Assembly: GCF_030936135.1 (NCBI RefSeq) | Contig: NC_082595.1 | Location: forward strand, 91,068,451 to 91,132,450 | Source of the DNA: Gavia stellata | Lineage: Eukaryota; Chordata; Aves; Gaviiformes; Gaviidae | Reading direction: 5' to 3' | DNA: 64,000 nucleotides | Shown: in pieces, positions 36,401 through 47,000 of the stretch | Numbering within the stretch: the stretch's first letter is position 1 | Layout: every line of letters begins with the position of its first letter | Made by a program: the position numbers and the translations under genes | Notes under the pieces: model-generated | Databases searched by the model: none | What the model was told of the DNA's origin: nothing | Seen by the model: the letters and a program-made list of their open reading frames with translations, nothing else

Positions 36401-37998
36401 TGAATATGAACAGATGAAATAAAGCATCATGGCGTTATGAGAAGCTGAACATCAAAAGTACAGTTTCAAAGAAGATTGATGATAAAGTGAAGACAAAGCT
36501 TCACATGCAGATTTCATACGTATGTTGCCCATGTATGTATAAGCTTTGAAGTATTTTGGTAGAAGGTGGCTTTGGGGGTTTTTTTGGTTACAAAAAGAAG
36601 AAAAAACAATGGCAAATACCTTCTACGAGTCTCAGATGGTAATTCAGTCTTCACTTTCACTTCACTAAAAAGTTTATAAACAGCACAAGAATACATTAAA
36701 ACAGCTGATTTGCAAATACCCATGGTTATAGCAGCAATGTCAATGCTAAAAAGCTAGTATGAACAGAGAACATTCAAAATTATAAATTAAGAACATTCAT
36801 AAACATGAGAACTAGCATAGTCAAGAAAGGTTAAAGAAGAACATCTAATGGGAAAGAGAAACCTGAAAAGCAGGACAGTGCAGTGTTGGAGAAGAACCTA
36901 AACAAGAGATTTCAATTCAGCATTACAATTAAAGAGATGACTGTAATTTTGGTTTCACAAATGTGCAACATTGTGGTACTGCAGTAGCCAGCTCCAGCCT
37001 TGGGATTCATCTGGTACTTGGAATTCCTAGAACAGCGTGCAAGACGTGCATTGTAAGCATTTTACCTAGCCCAAGGAAAAGTGAAGTGATATAGAGCAGT
37101 GGATGACAAGCAGCGGACTATGTCAAACACGTTTCCATAAGTCTCCCTCCATTTACTACTTCCAACACTTGAAGCCAAAGGTAGACAGCAAAGCAGCCCA
37201 GGTCAATGAAAAGTCAAGAAAAGATCTGTGAAGTCCAAGGAAATAGTGGTAGAAGTTGAAAAGGAACCTGAAGGAAAACGATGGAATAAAATAATGGCAA
37301 TAACCACTCCCTTTAGTTGAGACCCAGCAGGCCTCTGCTGTCGGAGCCTGAGCTCCATACTCCTGGTTTTGGAGCCAACACCAATAAGCAGATACTGTTT
37401 CCTTGAGACTCCAAGGACCATGAAAGAGGAAAGCCTCAGAACGTGCACTCTGATCATCCTGCTGGAAAGCACTAATGCTATGGCAAAAAGGAGTCTAGGA
37501 AAGCATTAGCAGGGAATGAGAAAGTAGCAATTATTGACAGAGAGGTTCATGCCAATTGCGTACGTTGTACAATTCTGCCATAGGCAGCTGGAGACCAGCA
37601 AGGGAGACAGAAGACAACAGAAAATACATCAGTGTAAGGCAATGAAAGCAAAGTTGAAAAAGAAAACAGGTTCTCTCTGTACAGTGAAGCCTTACACTAA
37701 TCTCATGCATTTCTACCATGCTCCTCATCACTTGGATTCCTGAAATTTTACCAACTTTCATGCAGTACTGTTCCTCAACAAGCGTGGTGTGAGGAGTTAG
37801 TGCTATGGCAGAGATAGTAAGAGTTGTGGCTGGGTACAAGTACTTCTGCAGGAACCACACAGCCTTGCAAAGTCGCAGCTGAGCTGCACTAAGCCTAGAA
37901 GACTCTAATGTGTGCCTTCACAACCCTAAAGGTTTTTGTACTGTGAATTAAGGTAACTACTCTTTCCTCCTTCCCCACCCTGGATAACAAGAAGTTTA
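33421..37998 (-). other. SH3YL1: SH3YL1 intron 1, distal part
   Basis: AT-rich sequence inside the 10.2-kb first intron. No exon, RNA gene or mobile element was recognised. ORFs here are short and without family features. Confidence 0.5.
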
Positions 37999-38480
37999 AT
38001 GGACATGGTCCTGTTAGAGCGGATCCAGAGGAGGGCCACAAAAATCATCCAAGGTCTGGAAGACCTCTGCTGTGAAGAAAGGCTGAGAGAGTTGGGGTTG
38101 TTCAGCCTGGAGAAGAGAAGGCTCTGGGCAGATTTTCCTGTGTCTTTTCAATATCTAAAGGGGGCTTGGAAGAAAGATGGAGGGAGACTTTTTACCAAGG
38201 CCTGTAGTGACAGGACAAGGGGCAATGGTTTTGAACTGCAAGAGCGTAGGTTTAGCTTGGACATAGGGAAGCAATGTTTTACGATGAGGGTGGTGAGAGA
38301 CTGGAACAGGTTGCCCAGAGGAGTTTTGGCTGCCCCATCACTGGAAGTGTTCAAGGCCAGGTTGGATGGGGCTTTGAGCAACCTGATCTAGTGAAAGATG
38401 TCTCTGCCCATGTCAGGAGGGTTGGACTAGATGATCTTTAAAGGTCCCTTCCAACGCAAACCATTCTATGATTCTATTGC
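37999..38480 (+). mobile_element. CR1 LINE 3' fragment
   Basis: An open frame at 37999-38391 encodes the CR1 reverse transcriptase C-terminus ([42 protein letters not shown]). It is followed by GGTTGGACTAGATGATC and the tail CATTCTATGATTCTAT. It belongs to a different CR1 subfamily from the copies at 17953 and 49235. It sits antisense in SH3YL1 intron 1. Confidence 0.93.
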
Positions 38481-41400
38481 ATTAAGAAGCTGGTGCTGTC
38501 AGCGGTGGGGGAGGGAGAACAGAGCAGAAAGGTCTGCAGAACCTGCAGCCTTCAGCATACGGAAAACAAGGAGTTGGACATATTTTAAGGTTTACCTAAG
38601 ACAGGTGAAAACATAAGAACAATCAGATTTTTCTTCTCAAATGCTGCATTGGAAGGAATGGAAACGATGCTTAAAAATAAAACTGAAAATTAAAAATCAC
38701 CACTGTCATACGTGTTAAAAAGTCTGGTTTTCCTTGTTTCACCTGCAATAACCTGCTAAACTTAGATGTTGATGAGAGTGCACAGGAAAAAACGCATGAG
38801 CATACTAAAGTTACAACTAAATTCAGCCTTCAAGAACTCAAATATGAAAAAGGAATGTCACATAACGGAAGACAGCACCTTTTCTAAAAGGAAAATAGCC
38901 CAACAATTATAGTTCTCAAAGAGAATCTCACAGACATTTCTATCACTACATAAAGCTAAAATATTTACAGTATTTTGAAGATTTTTTTATTGAATTGGGA
39001 AGAGGGCTATAACAAGAAATCATTCTTGAATTTCTGAAGCTTACATTTCCAAAATTACATGTACATATATTTATATATTTAAATCATAGTAATTGGGGGG
39101 GGGGGGAGGGGGGATATAACAAATGCCATTTTAAAGATTAGTACTTCTAAAAACCTGTATGGAATCTTGCATTGGATGTGTATGCTTATTCCAAGACAGC
39201 TAAGAAGTCAGACAACAACGACGAGAAACCCAGTCATCTACATTTGGATTTTGGTATGCAAATACACAGTATGAAGTCAAACCAAAACCTACAGAATCAC
39301 AAGTCTTTATTCAAAACAAGAACCACTTCAAACACAGAACCCTTTCCATTGATAGAAATGAAGTAATGGAGATGGAAAGCAGATTTCTTCCTTTGTTCTC
39401 ATCTCTGTAAGCCTCCGGTTTTTGTTTGGTTTTCGGTTTTGTTTTTTAAATATAATACTGTGAGTTATGGAAATCAATATACCTCTGAAGATAACTCGAA
39501 GGAAGCCAGTATTGTTGGAAGCATGTAACTGTGGTAACTCTGAACCTGGAGAGGGAAACAGCCCCACCCCTAACCTGCACTTGTACTACTTACTATTACC
39601 TGGTGTTCCAAGGCAAATGGCTCTTTGAAGCCATTTATAAGCACCTAACTTTATAAGCACCTAACTTTGGTTTAGGGCTTTCTGCTATGACTTTTTTTAA
39701 AGCAGAAAACTTCTTCCTGGTCAAGTTTTGAGGCTGTTGTCCTCTAAGCACAGGGATTTTGTAAACTCAAGCTTATAGAGATACAAACTGAGATGTTAGC
39801 CAATGACCTTTCTGAAAGCAAAGCAAAATTTATTTGAAATACAGTAATTACATAAAATAACACATCCAAAAATAACTTAGCCTCTGCACAGGCTATCTGA
39901 ATAAATTAAATTGTATGAAATGTGATAGACGTATTTATGCCTGTTAGCTATGTCAGTGCGAATATTGTCATGTGCAGTGTCCAAAAGCATACAAGGTTTT
40001 TGGTCATCTGTTAGTGTTGACAAGCTGCCTTTTCAGATTTTGCTATTAATTATGCACGAACTTCTAGACCATGGGACCTCGATATTTTTCATATGGAATA
40101 CCCGTTTTGTTAATGCTAAAAAACCCCACAACATGCATAAAACTCCATGCCTGCAGCTTCATTGTATCCATGTTTTTATTATTTGCCTCAACAAAGAGGA
40201 AAGGACTTCACTAATTCAAACACAAAGTGCATCACTTGGCAACTTAATAGGATATCAGTCCTCAATCCCCCTTTGAATTAACTAATTCCTTGAGAAAAGT
40301 CAAGGAATTTGAAAAAACCCTGTAACACACTGAGCCACCACATTATCAAAAGCACTTCATGAGTTGGGTTCCCAGCAGTTTTTGTACTGAAGTCTTGGAG
40401 GAAATTCTAAATAAAGATGCTGAATTTCCTCTCATCTCCTAGCTGAACAAGGCACTTTAAAGAAAAACGTGTTCCCTTTGTACATGCAAGATGTTTCAAC
40501 TAGGTGAGGTCTCCTTATTCCTAAGGAACTGTGGCATGTGAAGACAGTCGCTACCTGCCTGAGGCACAGCTGAATCACAGGATTTATTCCAAAAAGCACA
40601 TCAGACATTTGTTCAACTGCACGGGAGGCAGAGCAGTGGAACACCTGTAGCTAAAAGTCTTCAAAAATCCTTGTAACTTCTAGCAATGACAGGAATGCTA
40701 AAATCCTGAGTCCACAGTTCTACAACTGAGTTGCAGCCTTTGCGCTAGAAGAAAGGATAAACACAAGGGGCATGGGGAAGAAATCACTCAGTTTGTACAA
40801 AGATAGTCAGAAAACAGCATTTTCAAGAATACAGAGACAGTGGTATGCTCTACAAGAAGAACCAAAGGCAGTTACCTTGGGGGTTGTTTGAGACTAACCA
40901 GTGAACACTTCCAAGAATTTGCACTACAAGAATTGCAGGCTTTTGCTCAAAACACGCCACCATACCTACCCACTCTGCCACCCAAGCCCTGGGAAACTGT
41001 CTACCTGAACCCTTTTAGCAAGTCTTTCATATACACTTATTGTAATATGTTTGATGTGTAAACAGTTGGTACTAAAGGGGCTGGGTGCTGCCTACCAAGC
41101 CAGATAAGTAGTATGATGGAACCTAAACAAGAGTTAGGAATTCCGTTCTGCCTGCCTCTCCTCATGTTAATACAAGACTTAGTATCATATGTGAAATTTA
41201 GGCATGGGAGTAAGGGGAAAATCCCAAAGCAAATCCCAACTTTGGCTTGCTAACTCTATTTTAATCACAAAGAACACACTTCAAGGCAATCGAAGCAGGT
41301 AAACAAGTATATTACCCTTTATACAAGAAAGCTCTAACTAAAACAAAGCTATGCTTTTAAGAACAAAATCCTAAAAACCATCTTGTTTATCTTCTCACCA

Positions 41401-43229
41401 GGGACAGAAGCATAGCAAGAACACAAAATGTGACAGACTACAACCCCGATGTGCACTACACAATAGCCCTGTATCCTAAAATAATAAACTAAAGGAAAAA
41501 ATGTTTGGGCACTTTAACAAAATACAGGCGCCAGCTATCTTCTGCAGAAATTACACTTCTATCAGTAAAACTGCCACTATCATTCTGTCTCTCTCATTTC
41601 CCCATTTCATACATGTCCCAATTCCCTATGTGCACTGGTCAAATCTAACAAGTTACTAACTCCCACAATGAGTAATTTCTACAATTAATCACACAAGAAA
41701 CATTTCTTCAAACTAAAAGGAATAAAGAACGTTAAAATAAAAAAATAAAACAAAAAACCCCAAGAATTATAAGTGCTTGATATTTATTAATCAAGTGTTG
41801 GAAGAGTTCTACCTAAGCTCTTAGATCACAATAGTGTTTCTCTCCCACTAAGTCATACAGCCTGTTCTTTGTAGCAGCCTTGCATTACAGGCTTTTTTAC
41901 AACAATGTAATGGATGTTTAAAAACCCCCAAAATATAGAGAGCTTATCACATCAGAAATAGTAATTCTTCGTGGTGAGAAACCATGATACAAGAACAACA
42001 GTGAATTCTGTTACAGTTTATTTCAAAGGTATGTAGTTGACATTAACTGAAGAAGGTACAGACTGTGACTGTCTTCTGATACTGAGGGCTGAGAATGCAG
42101 AACGCTTAAGATAACGATCCTCCCCGCTCCTCTTCCCAAGACATGGAAACATGAAATACTTTACCTCAAAGTTAGAGCTAGGCATGTTGCCTACATGTAA
42201 CAGACACACGTACAAATACTGGGTTTTATATGAACTCCAGAATGGTATTTCATAGCACTCATTTCTACACACAGACTCATTTCCTCCCAACTCACAAACG
42301 CATAGAAGGGTGGTGGTGGTAGGGAATCTGTTTCCTATACTGACACCTCAAGGCACTCCACTTGACAGAAAGCAGGAATAAAGGCACTCTCCACTGCTCA
42401 GGTTATATAACATGGCAGAGCTACCTGTGAGAATTACACAACAGACTCCTCTCGCCCCTCTCTCCTTTGCTAAGGCCACCCGATAACTGAGCGGTGCCAC
42501 GGCCCTGTCTGGCTCCACCACCCTGCGCTCCTGACACCTGCAAGCAGACCTGCGTGACAGTAGAGTCTGCAGTGTCTAAGGAGGGGAATGCTGGATGGAG
42601 AACAAATGTTTCTGATTACCAATCATCTCCACTGCAAAGTGAAATAAATAAATATTAAAAAAATGCAGTTGCACAACTGCATTTAGGAAAAAAGTGACAT
42701 ATGCAGGCCAGCATATGAAGTTGCATAAAAGGAAAAGTGGTATATGTTCCTTCCGCAGAAAATATGCTCTATATAAGCTTTTCAGGTTATAACGGCAAAT
42801 TAGTTATCACTTTCATTTGAAAGTCACAGATATGGCACAAAATTTAGAATCTGGCATTTTTATTTAACCTCTAAAGTGCAGCATTTTGACTGAAAAACAA
42901 GGCAAACAAGTCTTAAAAGCAGCAGAGGAATCCAGTGCCGGCCACACCCCACCATCGCAAGGCCGGCGGCCAGCGTTACAAAACCCAGCCAGGTACACGG
43001 GATATCCCAACAGACGAAGCCGGATACAAAAGAAAAATACTCGAGCTCTTCTGGAAAACGAAGAGCGAGTGTGCTCAACTTCGCCAGCAGCCTGGTGAGG
43101 CCAACACCGCATTCAACGCTTCTTAAATTTCTGCTTGAAGGATGCACCACATGCCGCAACATTGGGCGAGAAGGGAAACTAATGGAAAAACTAAGCGTTG
43201 CTCGCACTGTAAGAGCACCTTTGCTTAGT
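38481..43229 (-). other. SH3YL1: SH3YL1 intron 1, proximal part
   Basis: AT-rich up to about 42.9 kb, then rising GC towards the CpG island. It contains a poly-G tract at 39095-39113 and a 16-bp tandem pair (ttataagcacctaact) at about 39636-39667. No exon was recognised. Confidence 0.5.
39095..39113 (+). repeat. Poly-G tract
   Basis: Twelve G, one A, then six G, inside AT-rich intron sequence. Confidence 0.95.
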
Positions 43230-43580
43230 CTGCGGTGAGAGCCTGACCGGCTCGGCGCGGCAGAGACCCACGGGGGCAGGAGCCCGAGCGGCCCGCCACG
43301 GGCTGACTGGCCTCGCAGCGCCCCGCGCCCTTACGGGTGGCTTCTGCAGCGACAGGGGAGGCGGGCGGCTTCCTCCCTCCCGCCATGCCCGCCCCAGCGG
43401 CTCGCCGGGCAGACGGCCGCCAGCCCGGCCGCCGGGGACGAGACGTAGGAGGCGGCGGGCAGGACGGAGCGCGCCGCCGCCTCAGCGGGGGAAGCCCCGG
43501 CGGCGGCCGAGGAGGGCGGGAGCCCCCCGCCGATTGTTCCCCCGCTGAGGCGCCCAGGTGCCCCCCGCGGGGATACTCAC

Positions 43581-43700
43581 TCCTGCCCGGGCCGGGACAC
43601 CCCCGCTTCGCCTCGCCTCGCCTCGCCTCCCGTCGCCGCCGCACTGGGCCGCGCCGGGGCGGCTCCGCCGAGCCGCGCACCTGCCGCAGGTGAGGCGGGC
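43581..43700 (-). CDS. SH3YL1: SH3YL1 exon 1 (5' UTR plus first base of the start codon)
   Basis: A strong minus-strand donor, GTGAGTA, begins at 43580. It lies in the CpG island just upstream of ACP1. The exon's last base, at 43581, is A. Exon 2 begins with TG, so splicing makes ATG in the context GGCAGGATGA. No alternative in-frame start is visible at the head of exon 2. The transcription start is not visible, so 43700 is only a nominal outer limit. This first exon is inferred from the donor, its position next to the shared promoter and the start codon it completes. A transcript would be needed to prove it. Confidence 0.7.
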
Positions 43701-43747
43701 GGGGCCGAGGCGGCCGCCAACCGGCTGCCTGCCTGCGTGCCGCCCCC

Positions 43748-43759
43748 ACGCACGTGCGT
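43748..43759. promoter_or_regulatory. E-box palindrome CACGTG in the shared promoter
   Basis: A 12-bp perfect palindrome, ACGCACGTGCGT, is centred on CACGTG at 43751-43756. It lies between the two first exons. CACGTG is the canonical site for bHLH-zip factors (MYC/MAX, USF), and ACGTG is also the HIF core. Binding is not shown here. Confidence 0.5.
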
Positions 43760-43765
43760 GGCGCC

Positions 43766-43787
43766 GTCCCGTCCCGTCCCGTCCCCC
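43766..43787 (-). promoter_or_regulatory. G-quadruplex motif (GGGAC repeat) in the shared promoter
   Basis: The plus strand has GTCCC four times in a row, followed by extra Cs. The minus strand therefore carries four G-runs of three or more separated by AC. This meets the usual G3+N1-7 rule for an intramolecular G-quadruplex. It lies between the two first exons. Confidence 0.55.
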
Positions 43788-43960
43788 TCTCCCCCAGTGC
43801 ATACACTTGTGCTTGGCAGAGTTTCACAGTTCGCCCTTTTTTCTCAAATCAGGCGAAAAATGTAGCCGGCTATAACGGCTTGTGCCGTAAAGCGAGGCGC
43901 AGGCGGCGCGACAGCCGGGAAGGTCCCCTCCGCGGGTGGCTGGCTGGCCGGCCCTGAGCG

Positions 43961-43971
43961 AAGATGGCGGC
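43961..43971 (+). promoter_or_regulatory. YY1-type site over the ACP1 start codon
   Basis: AAGATGGCGGC fits the YY1 consensus AANATGGCGNC and includes the start codon. YY1 sites just downstream of the transcription start are common in housekeeping genes whose proteins begin with MA. The sequence match is seen and the function is inferred. Confidence 0.5.
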
Positions 43972-44006
43972 GGGGGAGGTGAAGTCGGTGCTCTTCGTGT
44001 GCCTGG
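43964..44006 (+). CDS. ACP1: ACP1 exon 1 (coding part)
   Basis: It encodes residues 1-14 plus one base, [14 protein letters not shown], ending at donor GTGAGC. The last residues enter the phosphatase P-loop, so the nucleophile Cys13 is in exon 1 and Arg19 in exon 2. The 5' UTR lies within the GC-rich sequence just upstream. Its start is not visible. Confidence 0.96.
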
Positions 44007-47000
44007 GTGAGCGGGGCGGGGGGAGAGGCGGGTCTTCTCCCGTCCTCCTGCCGCCGTATTTCGGTCTGGGGCACCGGTCGGGGGTGTAGGGAGCGCGGTG
44101 AGGTGGGGACCGCTGCCGGGGGAGCGGTCCCGCCCGGCGGGGTTGCGGGTAGGCCTGCCCCGGTAGCAGCAGGCGTCCCGCCCGATGGTGTCTCTGGGAT
44201 GTCTGTCTTCTCGGGGAGGGCCGGAGTAGTAGCCGAGAAGGGAGGCAGAAGGCAGTATCCATCTCCTTCCCGTTTGTCGTTGTGATAGGTGGGAGTAATC
44301 GGTAGGGAATAACACGTGAAGTCCAATATTGATAAACTGGAAGGTTATGTGTGGGAAAGAGCGGCTCCTAAATACGCATAAACTAACGTGAGCTCTGAAT
44401 TAACTACCGGTATTGAAGAGCAGCGCTGAGTGGTGGTTGTGAATAGCTTTCTGAAACAGGCTGCTCAGTGCTTCGCTTCTAGGACAGCAAGGAGGGAATG
44501 GAGAACCCGCCAGCAAGTGCCCTGACGCTACATGTCTGCAGCGGTACCTCGTGGACGCGGTTTGCAGATCTGAGCACCTGACATTAAAATGAGAGAGAAA
44601 ACGGTGACAAGAATGACTAAAGTTAATGGAACAGTCTTTGTAAGAACAGGGAAAATATGTTAGGACTTTAAGTAAGAAAAAGAACTGGTGAAGGGTGGAG
44701 ATGATTTTGATCTATGAAATTATGGCCGTCATGAAAAGGAGTGAAAAGAATTAAGACTTTTTTGAAGGGCTATCTAAATGAAGAACTAGGAAGCTTTTTT
44801 TTTCTTCTAATATATTCTGTGTGTTTAAGTTGTGAATCTCATGTCATGAGAAGTCATAGAAAACAGAAGTGTAAATGGGATCAGAAAGAGTTTGGATACT
44901 TTCCTGAAGCTTAAGACAATTACTGACAAGCAAGGTGATCTGCATCTTCATAACCAACAAATTACTAACCTGACTACATGGATTACAGAGCCATGCCCCA
45001 TTTTGTACATAGTTTCTCTAAACATCTGCTTCTGCTCCCTTTTGGGGATAACAAGCTAGATGGCTCTTTGCTCTGATCTAGGAGGGCTTTTAGCATTATC
45101 TGCTTCCTAGGCCTTATAATCTTACCGATGTGCTGAGAGTTGATCCTTGTGAATCCCTGGCATTTTGCCAGTTTTGTTACAAAACCATTGGTTAATATAT
45201 TTTTTTTTTTTTGCTATCTGCTTTTCTGTTGTAATGTAAGAAATGCAGATTAATTGAAGAGCAAAACAAGAGTTTAGATTTGTGAAATGTGATCTGATGT
45301 TTACCTTAGAGTAAAATCAGCCCCTAATAATAATGTAGGGAAAACATTCTTTAGTGAGGGATTATCAGTTGCTGTATGTTTGGAAGCCAGTGGCCTAGAC
45401 AAACATTTTTGTATAAAAACATATAATTAATATGCATCCTTCTTTCCAAACACTATGTTCTAAAGGCAGTAGTAATCTTCACTAAATGATTCATACGTAT
45501 GGATCTGTAAGCCCACAATGGTGATTTGCACTGTAACAAGTTCCTAATCCAGTTGAGTCTCTGAGGAACTGTTATTAGTGGAAGATAATATGATAATTTA
45601 GGTATGGAGTGAAATTAATAATATTAAGCTTGAGGAAAGGGTGAACAAGTCAGAACTGATATTAATGGGATGGATTTTTTTAAACAAATGTGGTAAATAC
45701 CTTTTAAATTTCCTTTTCTATGTTACTGGGTTAAAAAAAATTGCCATAACAGTATGTGGCGTGTGACATAAAATCTAATTGACATGATGAGCACTTCTTT
45801 TTTCCAGTCAAATGTATACTCTTTTCAGTTAAGTTTTGAAGGTAACTTGTTTCTTCTTCTTGCTTTAAGTTTGCTTAATTTTTTTTTTTGTTAGTCTTGA
45901 AGTGTGGTACTTATGCCTTAATAGATTTTCTCCTCCTAAATTTTATTAGAAATAATACCTATGGTTATTGCTGAAAACAGTACTAAACAGATTTCTTGAA
46001 CTGCATTTATCTGTGGTATTCTGTGCTCATTGATGAAGCACGTTAATTCTGAAGTTTGCCACATTCAGTGAGAGCTGATCTCTGTCAGTACTTCATGAAA
46101 AATTACATTTTCTTTCAACATTATTTTGAAAGGAAGCTATTACTGAAATATCTATTGACTGTATTCTTTGTTTGTAATGGGATAAGCAGATAGTCATTAC
46201 ACAACAAAATACAATCTAGTTAATGTGCATAACTACATTAATGATAAGGTTTCCTCATCACTGAGAAATAAATGAAGCACCCAGCAACATATGTAATTAC
46301 AGTATATGAAAAGGCACTGGGAAAGAATTTTTTTCCATTTAAAGCAAAGAAATAATTAAAACTGGAGGTGAACTAAAATGCAGTTTGCTCTTTTTACACT
46401 TATGTAGCTCATCTAATTAATGGTTGAGCTCCAGAAATGAGCTTAATATGATGCTGTGTTACATAAGTCAGCCTCTTTCTGATGACTTGTCCACTGTAAC
46501 ATAACAAGCTGCATGAGCATCTTAGACCAGGCGCTGGCTTACTGATCTCCTCCACGTGTGGAGGAACAGTTGTAAGTCAGGTGAACGGTGAGCAAAATGG
46601 TTTTGGCTGGGTCCTCAGAAAATTGATGCTTGTTGTAAACCACTGAGTATGAGTATTGCCATCAGAGATCTAGACTGCATAAAATCATTTCTAAAATGAC
46701 AATTAGTTTATTGGGTATGATAAAATTAGGTTACAGTTAGAGAGAGATTTGAGTTTCCTAGTTCAGTTGTCACCATCTATTATATGCATTTAGATACAGC
46801 GAAATATAAGGTTTTGTGGAACAAAATGCCATTTATAGCTGCAGAATGGGAAAGCAATAGGTTGGATAAGACACTGAAAAAGTCATAGAAAACAGCTGCT
46901 GTAATGAGCATTCTTAGCAAGCTGACAAAAAGAGATAATGCCGTTTTTTGGATAAAGAAGAGAATGTTAGATAAATGTAAGGAAAATACCTTTCTTCTGT

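Larger units (their letters stand above)
43230..44240. promoter_or_regulatory. CpG island and shared ACP1/SH3YL1 bidirectional promoter
   Basis: This is a sharply GC- and CpG-rich block in an otherwise AT-rich window. It contains SH3YL1 exon 1 on the minus strand (donor at 43580) and ACP1 exon 1 on the plus strand (ATG at 43964), 382 bp apart. GC boxes are at 43697-43705 and, inside ACP1 intron 1, at about 44013-44021. No TATA box was seen in the expected place for either gene. The block also holds CCTCG-type and GTCCC short repeats. Long ORFs through it on both strands follow from the lack of stop codons in GC-rich DNA. Confidence 0.9.

Noticed and set aside
43225..43827. 200-codon minus-strand ORF, plus several others of 60-160 codons in the CpG island
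   Set aside because: GC-rich DNA lacks stop codons. The translations are proline/arginine/glycine low complexity and overlap on both strands, with no domain.
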